A stretch of 64,000 nucleotides of DNA from UBA10649 sp965278945 (GCA_965278945.1 OZ257128.1:2976001-3040000), one strand, 5' to 3'; shown: positions 45,545 through 54,130, counted from the stretch's first letter. The notes: generated by a model not told the origin, from the sequence alone. Numbers and translations are program-made.

Positions 45545-46450
45545 GTGAGTCCGACCAACCTGAGCCGACGTGGGGCTCCAGTTAGTCCTCTGCGGTATCC
45601 AGGTGGAAAGGCGGCGCTGGCAGGTGTCCTGTCCGACTGGTGTCGCGGCCACGGCAAGGCCGTTCGGTACGTCGAACCGTTCGCCGGAGGTGCCGCCGCA
45701 GCTCTTAGCTTGGCGCTCTCAGGGGTCGCGTCCAAGATTCAGATCAATGACCTGGACCCGGCGATCTACTCCTTCTGGGCCGAGGTCACTGAGAACAACG
45801 CGGCATTCTGTGACCGGGTACGAGAGACCGCTGTCACCTTGGACGAGTGGCACCTTCAGAGAGAGGTCTATCGATCTCGTGCGAGTGGGACTGTAGATCG
45901 TTCCGACCTTGCTTTCGCCGTCTTCTTTTTGAACCGCACTAACCGCTCAGGCGTGCTGACGGGAGGAGTGATTGGTGGCCAGTCCCAGAAGGCCGCAGAC
46001 AAGATCGACGCCCGCTACACGAAGCAGACACTCATCGGGCGATTGAAAGCGATCGGGACTATCGCTAGCCGAATCTCGGTAACCAATCTCGATGGCGCCG
46101 CAGTTATCAAGAAGCAAGCTGGCAAGCAAAGCTCGTACCTCTACATCGATCCCCCATACGTTGTGAAGGGCGGATCGCTGTACTACAACTCGCTTGATCT
46201 CGCAGGGCACAAGCGCCTCGCCCAGACATTGGCGGGATTGGGCGAGGCAAATTGGATCCTCACCTACGACGACGTTCCAGAAGTGCGATCCATGTACTCC
46301 GAGTTTCGAATGCTCGCCTACCCGATTGACTATTCTGCGTCTCGCAGAGGCGCTGAGTTCGAACTCATGGTGTTGGCCAACAGCGTTCCTCAGGGCGTAA
46401 TCGATCAGCTCGCATCATCGGGTGCCTGGAGAGTGGTCGCAACCCACTGA
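45545..46450 (+). CDS. Dam-like (D12 class) DNA adenine-N6 methyltransferase
   Basis: 301 residues from GTG 45545, with AAGGAG ending four bases upstream (a short spacing); the frame is open upstream through the tRNA but without coding character. Class alpha N6-adenine methyltransferase: motif X RYPGGK (17–22), SAM-binding VEPFAGGAA (43–51), ND acidic pair (INDLDP), catalytic DPPY (202–205). It would methylate adenine in a short target. Its last 46 bases overlap the convergent putative nuclease gene, suggesting a modification/restriction pairing. First gene of the low-GC island after tRNA-Leu. Confidence 0.88.
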   Translation: MSPTNLSRRGAPVSPLRYPGGKAALAGVLSDWCRGHGKAVRYVEPFAGGAAAALSLALSGVASKIQINDLDPAIYSFWAEVTENNAAFCDRVRETAVTLDEWHLQREVYRSRASGTVDRSDLAFAVFFLNRTNRSGVLTGGVIGGQSQKAADKIDARYTKQTLIGRLKAIGTIASRISVTNLDGAAVIKKQAGKQSSYLYIDPPYVVKGGSLYYNSLDLAGHKRLAQTLAGLGEANWILTYDDVPEVRSMYSEFRMLAYPIDYSASRRGAEFELMVLANSVPQGVIDQLASSGAWRVVATH

Positions 46451-47475
46451 ACGACGTCATCGAGCCAGGCGACGTCCACACCTATGGGAAGTTGCTCTGC
46501 GGGCGGAATCAGCAAGGCCATTCGCAGTCGATCAATGACTATTCCAAGGTGAATCCATCGCCTCGCTGCGCGATCTTCGCTCCAGTCAAGATGGGATCGA
46601 CCCTTCGGGGGCGCCATGTCATCGATGTTCTGGACCCAAGGAATGAACTGCGCTTCCGTGAAGCTCTTCGGTGATTCCTGCCCAATCCAAAGCATTAGTT
46701 CTTTTGCGTCCTGGTGGACGGGCTTCATCTCCCAGTTAGTTGCGCCCGACGCAACTTGGCCAACAACCACGACATAGCCGTCTCGGCCATCCGCAAAGCG
46801 CTGCCACGCGACAACATCGACGCCAAGATCCTTCTCTGCTTCGTTCTCCCAGGGAGGTGATCGAAATCCTGACTCAGGAATACACATTCGGCTCATTAGG
46901 TCCTTGATGGCGGCAACCGCATTAGTGCCGCCTGGCCGCGGATACCCGAACCAATAGGCAGCGCCACCAACAATTGATCCCGCGCACAGGCACGCCATCT
47001 GCTGGGTCAGGGCGGAAAGCCGTTGATTAGTGTCAACTTCCTTGCTCGCAATGTGCCATCGCGAGGCTGTAACAAGTAGTCCGCACAGGTAAATCTGAAA
47101 GTCTGCCCGGTCACGGTCGAGTACATCTGGTCGAGCTTCCAGACGCCACTGCTCCCCTCTCGCATCCAAGCGAAACGGATAGCGATCGCCAAGAGTTTCG
47201 GACCGGTGCACTATCTCCGCGAGCAGATCGTCGTTGAATGCAGTCTTCACAGGCTCATCGATGTCGGGATCAAGTGGTCGAATGAGGAGATCCTCATACT
47301 GATCATCGTCCAGGACCTGGCGACGCACCTCTTCGTCAATGTCATCAATGCTTGGTAGACCCTCAACCTCCCGCCGTGAAACTGATCGACTCGGGCTAAT
47401 GAGGGCGTTGACCTCGACCCAATCAGCCCGCCAGCTTGGAGTTGCTCTCGAAGAGATGGCCTCCGTCTCGATCAC
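46405..47475 (-). CDS. Unknown protein with PD-(D/E)xK-nuclease-like segment (putative effector)
   Basis: 356 residues, ATG overlapping the stop of the upstream ParB-like gene (ATGA), so the two are translationally coupled. Residues 1–130 look helical and acidic. Residues 215–251 read KDLGVDVVAW ... VVVGQVASGATNW ... K, a D-then-Q-then-K spacing that resembles a degenerate PD-(D/E)xK core (D220, Q240, K251), which I have seen in uncharacterised defence-associated proteins. The assignment is inference. Overlaps the convergent methyltransferase by 46 bases. GC is clearly lower than in core genes (58% in 46921–46980 by hand count). Confidence 0.6.
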   Translation of the reverse strand: MIETEAISSRATPSWRADWVEVNALISPSRSVSRREVEGLPSIDDIDEEVRRQVLDDDQYEDLLIRPLDPDIDEPVKTAFNDDLLAEIVHRSETLGDRYPFRLDARGEQWRLEARPDVLDRDRADFQIYLCGLLVTASRWHIASKEVDTNQRLSALTQQMACLCAGSIVGGAAYWFGYPRPGGTNAVAAIKDLMSRMCIPESGFRSPPWENEAEKDLGVDVVAWQRFADGRDGYVVVVGQVASGATNWEMKPVHQDAKELMLWIGQESPKSFTEAQFIPWVQNIDDMAPPKGRSHLDWSEDRAARRWIHLGIVIDRLRMALLIPPAEQLPIGVDVAWLDDVVQWVATTLQAPDDAS

Positions 47476-48563
47476 TCCTGCGGCTCCGCTACCTCAGCCG
47501 CATCGACGGCTTGTTGGGCGGACGCCTGACGCGCCTTTCGTTTGGCTGCTTCGAAAAGCACCTCCACGTCGTTGTAAGCAACTGTGACAATCTCAAGAAG
47601 ATTCGCCTCGCCCTGATACGCGGACTGGAGCCGAAGTGCGTCACTGGCGGACGCTCGCAGTTGGAGCACTGCCGACTTGAAAGCTGATTGCTTGTCCTCT
47701 GCGATGTCATACGCGTGATCCAGGAGTCCGGTTCGCTCAAGCTCGAAGGTCGCGGTTTCGTTCTCGAGAACCTTGCGCAGTTTCGTTAGGTCTGGATTCT
47801 GACTTCTAACTGAGGGAGCGGAGTTGTGCTTGCCGTAGAGCCATAGCAACACATTCACCAACTGCGCATCGTGACTGTCCGGAACCGGATCGCTTGCGAA
47901 GACGGAACTCGCGTCGCCGGGCAGCCCTAGGTATGCCCGGAACGACGGGTACGAGATGCCTGTGTAGAGATGCGAGAAAGAGATTGGACGGCCAGGCTGC
48001 CCAAACTCGATGCCTTCCCCCTTCGCCTGCTCAAGTACCCGATAGCCGTTCACAAGGCGGCGAACCGTGTTGTTCCGATCACCAAGACGAAGGCTGATCT
48101 CTTCGAGAGTTGGTGCACCGGGGTCGTCGAGCCAGTCGGTCGCAAAGCGAGCCTTCGCCATGGAATCCCACGTATGCGGGCCATTGATGTGCTTGAACCC
48201 GATGAAGTCGCGCGCCTCTTCGCGAGAGGAGACGATTTTCACCCTCACTGTGTCCGGAGCCGCCGCAGTCCATTCAGGGGGCACGTTGATTCGACGACGG
48301 CTTTGTAGTTCCTGATCGGTCAAGACTCGGAGCGCGGCCAATCGACGATTGCCCTCCAGCACCGTGAGCTTGTCGCCGTCCGCGATGACGATGAGGGGTT
48401 CGTAGTCTTGCCACCCGGAGTTGCCTATGGATTGGACTAGCTCGGAGACGTCCTCGAAATCGATTAGGTAGTCTTCCGCAGCCTCTTGAGTCGGCGGATC
48501 CAGGTCCATCCGGGGATTTCGGACGTCTAGTTGAAGGTCATCTATCGGTCTCAGTTCAGTCAT
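47472..48563 (-). CDS. ParB/sulfiredoxin-domain protein
   Basis: 363 residues, ATG start. Residues about 1–80 match the ParB N-terminal fold: an IDDLQLDVRNPRM strand, LVQSIGNSGWQDYEPLIVIA and the nucleotide-loop variant LEGNRRLAAL (69–78), where chromosomal ParB has GERRxRA. A GFKHINGPHTW segment and a predicted HTH-like region (EEISLRLGDRNNTVRRLVNG) follow, then a long helical C-terminus (about 240–350). Such stand-alone ParB-like proteins occur in phage, plasmid and defence loci; NTP binding, nuclease or DNA-guiding roles are all possible. It is coupled to the putative nuclease. Confidence 0.8.
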   Translation of the reverse strand: MTELRPIDDLQLDVRNPRMDLDPPTQEAAEDYLIDFEDVSELVQSIGNSGWQDYEPLIVIADGDKLTVLEGNRRLAALRVLTDQELQSRRRINVPPEWTAAAPDTVRVKIVSSREEARDFIGFKHINGPHTWDSMAKARFATDWLDDPGAPTLEEISLRLGDRNNTVRRLVNGYRVLEQAKGEGIEFGQPGRPISFSHLYTGISYPSFRAYLGLPGDASSVFASDPVPDSHDAQLVNVLLWLYGKHNSAPSVRSQNPDLTKLRKVLENETATFELERTGLLDHAYDIAEDKQSAFKSAVLQLRASASDALRLQSAYQGEANLLEIVTVAYNDVEVLFEAAKRKARQASAQQAVDAAEVAEPQE

Positions 48564-48640
48564 CGACGCCTCCAGCGAGATCTAGTTTGCCGAGCCTAGC
48601 GAGGCTCGCGCTCGAAGGGCTGGGCGAAGCACGTTTCTCC

Positions 48641-48940
48641 TCATTTGCTGGGACCGTTCGAAGTGCGGATGGCAATCGCCACGATCTCCGCAGCGTCGTC
48701 GTGCACTGCCGGTGCAACATGGGAGTAAACGTTGAGAGTGATTCCGACGTTGGCGTGGCCCAGTCGTTCCTGGACTACCTTCGGGTGGATTCCGGCGGAG
48801 AGGGCGATGGTCGCCCAACTGTGACGAAGTCCGTGGGGCGGAATCTCGGGAAGCCCGAGGCGCTTGACCTCGGCTCTGAACGCTCGGCTGACCGTCTCCG
48901 GGTAGTGAGGTTCGCCGGTCGGTCCAGTTGGGTCCCGATA
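48641..48940 (-). pseudogene. Tyrosine recombinase (phage integrase), C-terminal remnant
   Basis: A minus-strand frame open from 48940 to the TGA at 48641–48643 encodes about 99 residues that end a tyrosine integrase: GEPHYPETVSRAFRAEVK, HGLRHSWATIALSAG (R and H of the catalytic pentad), VVQERLGHANVGITLNVYSH (H and the nucleophile Tyr). An in-frame stop at 48941–48943 lies immediately upstream and no N-terminal or core-binding domain follows in any frame, so it is a dead fragment. It marks past mobility of the island. Confidence 0.85.
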
Positions 48941-49207
48941 TCAAGAACGGCTCACTCGAACCACGTCAAATGCACGTGCCCTCCTGAGTTCCGCGGCCTG
49001 GTCCAATTATCGCAGCGGAGTCTGTACACCTGTCCGAACCTTCAGGTGGGAGCGCTAGGTCCCTGGTCCACTAGCGCCCAGGTCGGACTTCCTCTTCCGG
49101 AGGTCGAGGGCGAAGATCGGACGGTAACCCTCTACAACCCACCGGACGACGCCGAGGACTGCGTTGAGGCACTGTGGCGGATGGAGTTCGAGGCCGTGCT
49201 CCGCTAA
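48941..49207 (+). pseudogene. Possible 3' fragment of an unidentified gene
   Basis: A plus-strand frame runs to TAA 49205–49207 with coding-like codon use over its last 50 codons; the product ends PPDDAEDCVEALWRMEFEAV then LR. No start, ribosome site or family is recognised, and the frame upstream is antisense to the integrase remnant, so only this tail looks genuine. The rest of the 48564–49226 gap holds the integrase fragment and the leader of the ParB-like gene. Confidence 0.25.
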
Positions 49208-49226
49208 TGGTGGGGACCTGTTAGAT

Positions 49227-50057
49227 CTAAACGAACCCGCCGCTCAAGAACCATGCACTCCCGACCATGGCGCCGAACATCGCGGTATCCCAAGCGTTGA
49301 CCCGGTTGTGTCGACAACTAGCTTCGAGCTTTTCCACCTGTTCACGCACTCCTGCAGTTCCCGAGGCGTCCAGGCTGTCGGTGAGCAACTTTCGAATGCT
49401 TGCGAACGTTTGGGATGCGTGGGAAACGTAAAGCTCTTCGAGGTTGAGCCGATCGAAATGATGCTGAGCGCGAGCGGCCGCTATGGGAGACCAGTGGGCT
49501 GGCGCAGACACGTAGAAGCGAAAAGTGACCGGCGAGACTTCGACCACGGCACACCACAGCCATTGGCCGTTGTCGAAGTTGTCGAAATACGCGTGCGAAA
49601 GCGTCGAATCGGCTGAGGTTGCAACGTATGCGCGCTTCTTCTTGTTGCATTCCGAGCATGCGGGAACCAGGTTCTGGGGGCTCACCGCGAGGGCCGGGAA
49701 GTCCGACTGCGGCAAGAAGTGATCGAGCGTAGAGACCACGCGAGTTCCACACATCGGACACCTCGTGTTGCGTCCCTTGATCTCCAAATAGATCGGATGC
49801 GCGCTACCGGTTGCGCGGGCCATTCGGTCGTACAGCTCCGTCATTTCTTTGTCCGTGACGCCCGCTACGTGATAGTCGACCGACCGCTCGCTGTGGAGTC
49901 CTTGCACGGCCGCCGCCGCAACGTACTTGTTTGTCGCACTCTCGACACGGGGGAGTGCCACGCCCAGCCGCAGCTGAAGATCCGGGTCTCTAGCCGCCGC
50001 GGCACATGTTGAAAGGCACCGCGCCACCGTCATGGTTGGCATCGGCAGCGGCCACAT
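49227..50057 (-). CDS. HNH endonuclease (PtuB-like), partner of AAA ATPase
   Basis: 276 residues; ATG shares one base with the upstream ATPase stop (TGATG), so the pair is tightly coupled. HNH core at residues 100–137: Cys100/Cys103 (CPMCG), Asp112-His113 (TLDHFLPQSD), Asn129 (SPQNLVPAC), Cys134/Cys137 (CSECN), i.e. a zinc-supported beta-beta-alpha nuclease. The N-terminal 90 residues and C-terminal 100 residues are unassigned. An ATPase plus HNH pair is the architecture of Septu anti-phage systems (PtuA/PtuB); other AAA–HNH pairs exist, so the assignment is provisional. Confidence 0.82.
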   Translation of the reverse strand: MWPLPMPTMTVARCLSTCAAAARDPDLQLRLGVALPRVESATNKYVAAAAVQGLHSERSVDYHVAGVTDKEMTELYDRMARATGSAHPIYLEIKGRNTRCPMCGTRVVSTLDHFLPQSDFPALAVSPQNLVPACSECNKKKRAYVATSADSTLSHAYFDNFDNGQWLWCAVVEVSPVTFRFYVSAPAHWSPIAAARAQHHFDRLNLEELYVSHASQTFASIRKLLTDSLDASGTAGVREQVEKLEASCRHNRVNAWDTAMFGAMVGSAWFLSGGFV

Positions 50058-51625
50058 CAGCCACGCCTGGACTTGAGATTTAGAAGGCCCTGAGCGAGGG
50101 CCACGCCTTCGCTTCCGAGTTGGCCATCGAACGCGACTAGAACCTCATCCAACGAGGACTTCTCTTCCACGACAGAACGGACCATCCGGTAGAAGCCCGA
50201 CTCAGTGACCTCTAATCCGAAGACTTCGTGTGTCAGTACTCCGACGTTCTCGCCGAACGTTTCCCTCTCAGGGTGCTTGGGGTAGGTGTAGGCGCCGCCA
50301 CCGTCCAGAATGTAGACGCACGTCCTCGGGATCTCCTGAAGCACCACAGGTGAATGGGTAGCGATGATCGCGACTCCGTTTTGTCCTGCGAGAAGGTCGG
50401 AAAGGGCGCGTACCAGCGCGCCGAGAAGGGGCGGGTGAAGATGTGACTCGGGTTCGTCCATGAGCACCAGAGTGCGTTCTTGCACCGTCTCGACGAGTCG
50501 AGTCAGCGTAAGTAGGACGATCTTGTGTCCTGAGCTAAGGCCTTCAAAGAGCGGACCCGCCTCGCGACGAAGCGAGGCGAAATCTCGCCACTCGTGACCA
50601 AGCCGCGCTAGGACGCCCGCCTCTGCGAACATGGGATCGGAATGCAGCACCTCCATCGCCGCCATCCATCGGTCCCTCCTGGCTGATTCTGAGAGACAAA
50701 CTGCGACACTCGCGCAGAACTCCTCCGCCAGTTGCGCCGGGCCCTTCAGCCTTCCTGGCAAGCCTTCAGCGTCGGCGGATGACTCCGCGTCGACGTCACG
50801 AAGTCCGACGTAGGAACAGTGAGACCGGCGTTTGGTGGGTGCGGAAGCATCACTCGGCGGCTCAAAACGATCGAATGCACTGAAGGCGACATACACAAGG
50901 CCCGAGAAGGGCAGTCGCTCCTTGGTCGACGGTTCGACAAACTCGCCGAAGTCGTGATCTGGATTCTGCGTTCCGATCATTGCGTGAGCCATGTGGAATA
51001 GCAGGTGAGTCTTTCCCACTCCATTCCGACCGACGATTGCGTGAACGTTCGTGGGTGGCCGCGAGGTTGGAATGACGTCAAAGGTCAGATCGTAGGCCGG
51101 TTCGTTGCCGTCCTGCGATGGGCCCAAGTACTGAAACGTGAAGGGTTCATTTCGGTCCGAGCCTCCGACGACCCTGCGGAATTGGCCTTCGATCGTTTGA
51201 GCCGAGACCGACCGCAGAACTGAGGTTTGTCCAACATCAGACGACTTAGCGAGTTCGAGCGCGTCCGGATTCACTGTCGCATCGTTAAGATTGCGGAGCA
51301 GTTCTAGACCGAGTCCGTCTGGAAGAGCCATGAGATTCTCGTAGTAGCTGGCGTCCTGGCCCACGGAGAAGTATTTCGGCGGCAGGGGTTGTCCGATTGA
51401 CCGAGGAAGTTCGGGGCGGTTCGCACCGACATCTGCGCGAGGAGGCATGTCGGCCTGGCCGATCTTTACCTGCCCCAATTCAACGAGTCCGATGTCGCCG
51501 TCATCAAGCCAGAGCGTGTATGTCGTCTTGTAATGAAAATCATCCCAATTGTCAGGGACCAGAATCGCCCGCCTGTAGCCGCCAGATTTCGGCCAGCCAG
51601 GTGAGGATTGGACGATGATTTCCAC
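50057..51625 (-). CDS. AAA/ABC-type ATPase (PtuA-like) of a Septu-like defence pair
   Basis: 522 residues, ATG start with GGAAGAGG-type purines upstream. About 195 N-terminal residues of unknown fold come first. The ATPase has Walker A GRNGVGKT (199–206), an ABC-signature-like LSSGHK (363–368), Walker B LVLMDEPESHLHPP (386–399) and the switch IATHSP (421–426), as in OLD/PtuA-type SMC-like ATPases. The C-terminus (about 440–522) lacks an obvious TOPRIM nuclease. It is followed directly by the HNH gene. In Septu, the ATPase controls the HNH nuclease after phage infection. Lower GC than flanking genes. Confidence 0.82.
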   Translation of the reverse strand: MEIIVQSSPGWPKSGGYRRAILVPDNWDDFHYKTTYTLWLDDGDIGLVELGQVKIGQADMPPRADVGANRPELPRSIGQPLPPKYFSVGQDASYYENLMALPDGLGLELLRNLNDATVNPDALELAKSSDVGQTSVLRSVSAQTIEGQFRRVVGGSDRNEPFTFQYLGPSQDGNEPAYDLTFDVIPTSRPPTNVHAIVGRNGVGKTHLLFHMAHAMIGTQNPDHDFGEFVEPSTKERLPFSGLVYVAFSAFDRFEPPSDASAPTKRRSHCSYVGLRDVDAESSADAEGLPGRLKGPAQLAEEFCASVAVCLSESARRDRWMAAMEVLHSDPMFAEAGVLARLGHEWRDFASLRREAGPLFEGLSSGHKIVLLTLTRLVETVQERTLVLMDEPESHLHPPLLGALVRALSDLLAGQNGVAIIATHSPVVLQEIPRTCVYILDGGGAYTYPKHPERETFGENVGVLTHEVFGLEVTESGFYRMVRSVVEEKSSLDEVLVAFDGQLGSEGVALAQGLLNLKSRRG

Positions 51626-51925
51626 GCTTCCTCTTTCCTATGGGCAGGCGGAGAGTTGGTGCGCCAGCCTATTCCCCGCGAAGTCACACGAGTCGAAGAC
51701 CGCCCTCGACCGCAGTCCGATCCTGATCTTCCCCCCGTCTACCGAACTCACCGCCACCGCCTGAGACAGAATGTTCTGTTGTTGGCCAATGACAGCTCGT
51801 CGTCGCCTTTTGGGGTACTGGCGAGGAGGGCCAAGAACGCGTCGATACAACCAGCCTGCCCGACCAGTCGTACAGGGTTGGCAGCCCTGGCTCGGTCACC
51901 CCACTCATGTGCTCAGGCCATCGCG
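51626..51925. other. Gene-free stretch at island boundary
   Basis: 300 bases between the divergent-looking end of the hotdog gene and the ATPase start. Short minus-strand frames end near 51740, but none has a start, ribosome site or recognisable product. It must contain the ATPase promoter; no clear element or direct repeat of the tRNA-Leu end was found. Confidence 0.5.
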
Positions 51926-52387
51926 TCAGGCAGAGCGCAGGCGCTTGAGAGTCCAGGTCGCGCGCAGGCGGCCCGTCGTGACGCCCTCGGCATTGGTGAT
52001 CTCCGCGACGATGTCGAACTGCGGCCGCTTGCCCGCCTCGAACTCCTGTCGGGCGACCACCACGTCGCCGATGATCTCTGCGGTCGCGGTGAGATCTCCC
52101 ATGGCGATGGCGAGGTAGTCCATGGTCGCGGTCGTGGGCAGGAGCACAGCGCGATCGAGCAGGTCACCCAACGCGGCGATCGCCACTGCTCCGGTCGCCG
52201 ACTCGGCAACCGCGAACGCCGCTGCGGCATGCGGACCACCGACGTGATTGCGGAACTGCTCGGAGTCACGCAGCACGACGACCGCCCGGTCGGCCGAGAC
52301 CTCGACGTACTCCAGCCCAAGGGTGTTCACCATCGGCACCAGCTGGTGCATCATGGGGCCGATCTGGTCGCCAGGCACTCCAGTCAT
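51926..52387 (-). CDS. DUF4442 hotdog-fold protein (thioesterase-like)
   Basis: 153 residues, ATG start. Single hotdog domain typical of DUF4442: NTLGLEYVEVSADRAVVVL, FRNHVGGPHAAAAFAVAES (the central helix) and the strand ATMDYLAIAMGDLTATAE. These proteins resemble acyl-CoA thioesterases, but substrates are unknown. It lies 22 bases from the FkbM gene in the same direction. First typical high-GC gene after the accessory island. Confidence 0.82.
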   Translation of the reverse strand: MTGVPGDQIGPMMHQLVPMVNTLGLEYVEVSADRAVVVLRDSEQFRNHVGGPHAAAAFAVAESATGAVAIAALGDLLDRAVLLPTTATMDYLAIAMGDLTATAEIIGDVVVARQEFEAGKRPQFDIVAEITNAEGVTTGRLRATWTLKRLRSA

Positions 52388-52409
52388 GCGTGGATCCTAG
52401 GCGTCGAGT

Positions 52410-53120
52410 TCAGAACTGGGTCGAGAACGGAGCGCGGTTCGGCAGAAAAAGAGCGTCGGCCCACCACAGCCAGTTCGAGTAGTTGTAGTGCCGGAAGATC
52501 CCGGCAAGGAAGTAGCCGTGACCGGTGCAGATCTCCATGATCCGCTCGAAGGAATCCTGGCCCTCGTAGAACGAGTGGAAGTTGACCTCGACGAGGATCG
52601 CCTGGATGTGGTCGGGCGTGAGGAAATCACCGGCTGATTCGAGTACGTGGCCGTCATATCCCTGGGCATCGCTCTTCAGCAGATCGACCTTGTCGATTCT
52701 GCGGGCGCGCATGAAGTCGTCCAGGCGCGTGGATTCGACCTCGATGGTCTCCTTCGGCGTCAACCACTGCGAGGTCTGTCCGGCGAGGGGCTCGAGCATG
52801 CTGGATCCGTCGTGCGCGGCCATGACGCGGAACTGCGTGGGTCCGGTACGGTCCGAGACTGCCAGGTTCACGGGAATGATGTTGGGGTGCGCGGCCGCAA
52901 GAGCCTCGATTGCAGCCCGCGGCTCAGGCACTGGTTCGAAGCAGTAGGTCGTGCACACCTGCACCGACAGCAGGCTGGTGGCGAACTGTCCGAGATTGGC
53001 TCCGACGTCGAGGACGATGCTGTCGGGCGTAAGGATCCGCGACAACGCGTCATGGCATTCACGGTCTGCCGTGTCGTCGAGTTGACTGGTGTCGTGCCGC
53101 TCATCGGCTCCGAGCGTCAC
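52410..53120 (-). CDS. FkbM-family SAM-dependent methyltransferase
   Basis: 236 residues from GTG 53120; an open frame upstream overlaps the META-domain gene and reads as low-complexity Arg/Ser. SAM motif VLDVGANLGQFA, the adenosine-acid motif CFEPVPEPRAAIEAL, and the FkbM-typical LLKSDAQGYDGHVLESA. Members methylate hydroxyls on sugars or polyketides; the partner substrate is not evident. GDP-fucose synthase lies 5 kb away but is not in the same unit. Confidence 0.88.
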   Translation of the reverse strand: MTLGADERHDTSQLDDTADRECHDALSRILTPDSIVLDVGANLGQFATSLLSVQVCTTYCFEPVPEPRAAIEALAAAHPNIIPVNLAVSDRTGPTQFRVMAAHDGSSMLEPLAGQTSQWLTPKETIEVESTRLDDFMRARRIDKVDLLKSDAQGYDGHVLESAGDFLTPDHIQAILVEVNFHSFYEGQDSFERIMEICTGHGYFLAGIFRHYNYSNWLWWADALFLPNRAPFSTQF

Positions 53121-53142
53121 GCACTGCTCCTCGTCGTCGCGG

Positions 53143-53556
53143 TCACGCCTTCCTGAACGTGACGAGGTCCTTGGGCGCGAAGATCTGCAGGCGCTTGGCG
53201 GTGGCGTTGTACGCAACGGCGGCCTGGATGCGGACGAGGAAGGTCGCCTCCGCGTTCATCACGTTCTCCTGGCACATCATCAACGTAGTCGCGAGGGGAC
53301 CGATGGTGATTGCTCCGTCATTGCCGGTTTCGTAGCCGCCGGTGAAGCGGTTGCAGCCCGCGTCGCCGAAGACCTCGCCGTCCTTGGTGAAGGTGATCGT
53401 CTGCTTGACGCCGTTGGTGCGTGTCTGCCAGTCGCCGACGGGGGACTTCGACGCCGAACTGGTCGCTACGTCGCCAGCCATGGCCGGAGCCGCGGCCGCG
53501 AGAAGAAGGCCGACTGATGCTGCGATCGCAATCGCGCCGCGTCGTGCTCGGGACAT
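53143..53556 (-). CDS. Secreted META-domain protein
   Basis: 137 residues, ATG start. A Sec signal peptide (about 1–28, ending APAMAGD) precedes one META domain: VGDWQTRTNGVKQTITFTKD, the core DAGCNRFTGGYE, and IGPLATTLMMCQ with the second Cys, a pair likely to form a disulfide outside the cell. Similar to HslJ-type proteins; function unknown. Followed by the FkbM gene after 22 bases. Confidence 0.87.
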   Translation of the reverse strand: MSRARRGAIAIAASVGLLLAAAAPAMAGDVATSSASKSPVGDWQTRTNGVKQTITFTKDGEVFGDAGCNRFTGGYETGNDGAITIGPLATTLMMCQENVMNAEATFLVRIQAAVAYNATAKRLQIFAPKDLVTFRKA

Positions 53557-53597
53557 GGGGTGCTCCTTCGTTGGCGGATCGCGATCGTGATCCTAGG

Positions 53598-54050
53598 TCA
53601 GTGCTGCTTGCGTCCTGCTTCTAGTGACTCGACGCACTTGGCAACGCGTGCGTTCCTCGTCTCCTCCTTCTTCGCCTGTTCCAGCCAGGAGACGTACCCG
53701 CGTTGGTTGCTGAACGACAAGGAGTCGAAGAATGCCTTTGCCGCCTTGCTCTTCGCCAGGGCGGCGGCCAGATCGGCGGGCACCTCGATCTCGCGCGGAG
53801 CAGCATCGACCGCCAGGCCGATGCGGAGCGTGTCACCCGCGGCGATTCCTGCGGCCTCGCGGTTCTCCGCGCTCACCGGAATCATGTACGCACCGTTGTA
53901 CGGAGCAATAGTCGTGCGGTACGAGTGCTTCTTGATCGTGACGACGACCGGAACACGCTTGCCGGCGTTGAGGGACTCGACGACTTCTGGCGGCACGGTG
54001 ATGCCGGTGGCCGTCTTGCCAGCGAGTTCGAGCTCGGCCGTGAATTCCAT
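53598..54050 (-). CDS. YdeI/DUF1905-family protein
   Basis: 150 residues from ATG 54050; a longer frame to 54143 would overlap the divergent ada-like gene's start region. The N-terminal DUF1905 barrel (MEFTAELELAGKTATGITVP, then TIKKHSYRTTIAPYNGAYMI) is followed by the YdeI C-terminal helical segment (LAKSKAAKAFFDSLSFSNQR, GYVSWLEQAKKEETRNARV). Known members include putative stress-response proteins without established biochemistry. Divergent from the AraC–Ogt fusion gene, with 80 bases between the starts. Confidence 0.85.
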   Translation of the reverse strand: MEFTAELELAGKTATGITVPPEVVESLNAGKRVPVVVTIKKHSYRTTIAPYNGAYMIPVSAENREAAGIAAGDTLRIGLAVDAAPREIEVPADLAAALAKSKAAKAFFDSLSFSNQRGYVSWLEQAKKEETRNARVAKCVESLEAGRKQH

Positions 54051-54130
54051 ACCCAGATGAAAGCACCTCCCGCACGAACGTGTCGCGAATCGGAGTGTGT
54101 GGTCTCGTTCGCTGCCCATACCGTTGCGGC

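Noticed and set aside
48587..48940. Plus-strand frame opposite the integrase fragment
   Set aside because: Its first 115 codons are antisense to a recognisable integrase C-terminus; only the tail after 48941 could be genuine.
45335..51925. Search for attL/attR direct repeats of the tRNA-Leu 3' end
   Set aside because: No copy of the T-arm/acceptor sequence was seen by eye at the island's right border, so no attachment site is claimed.
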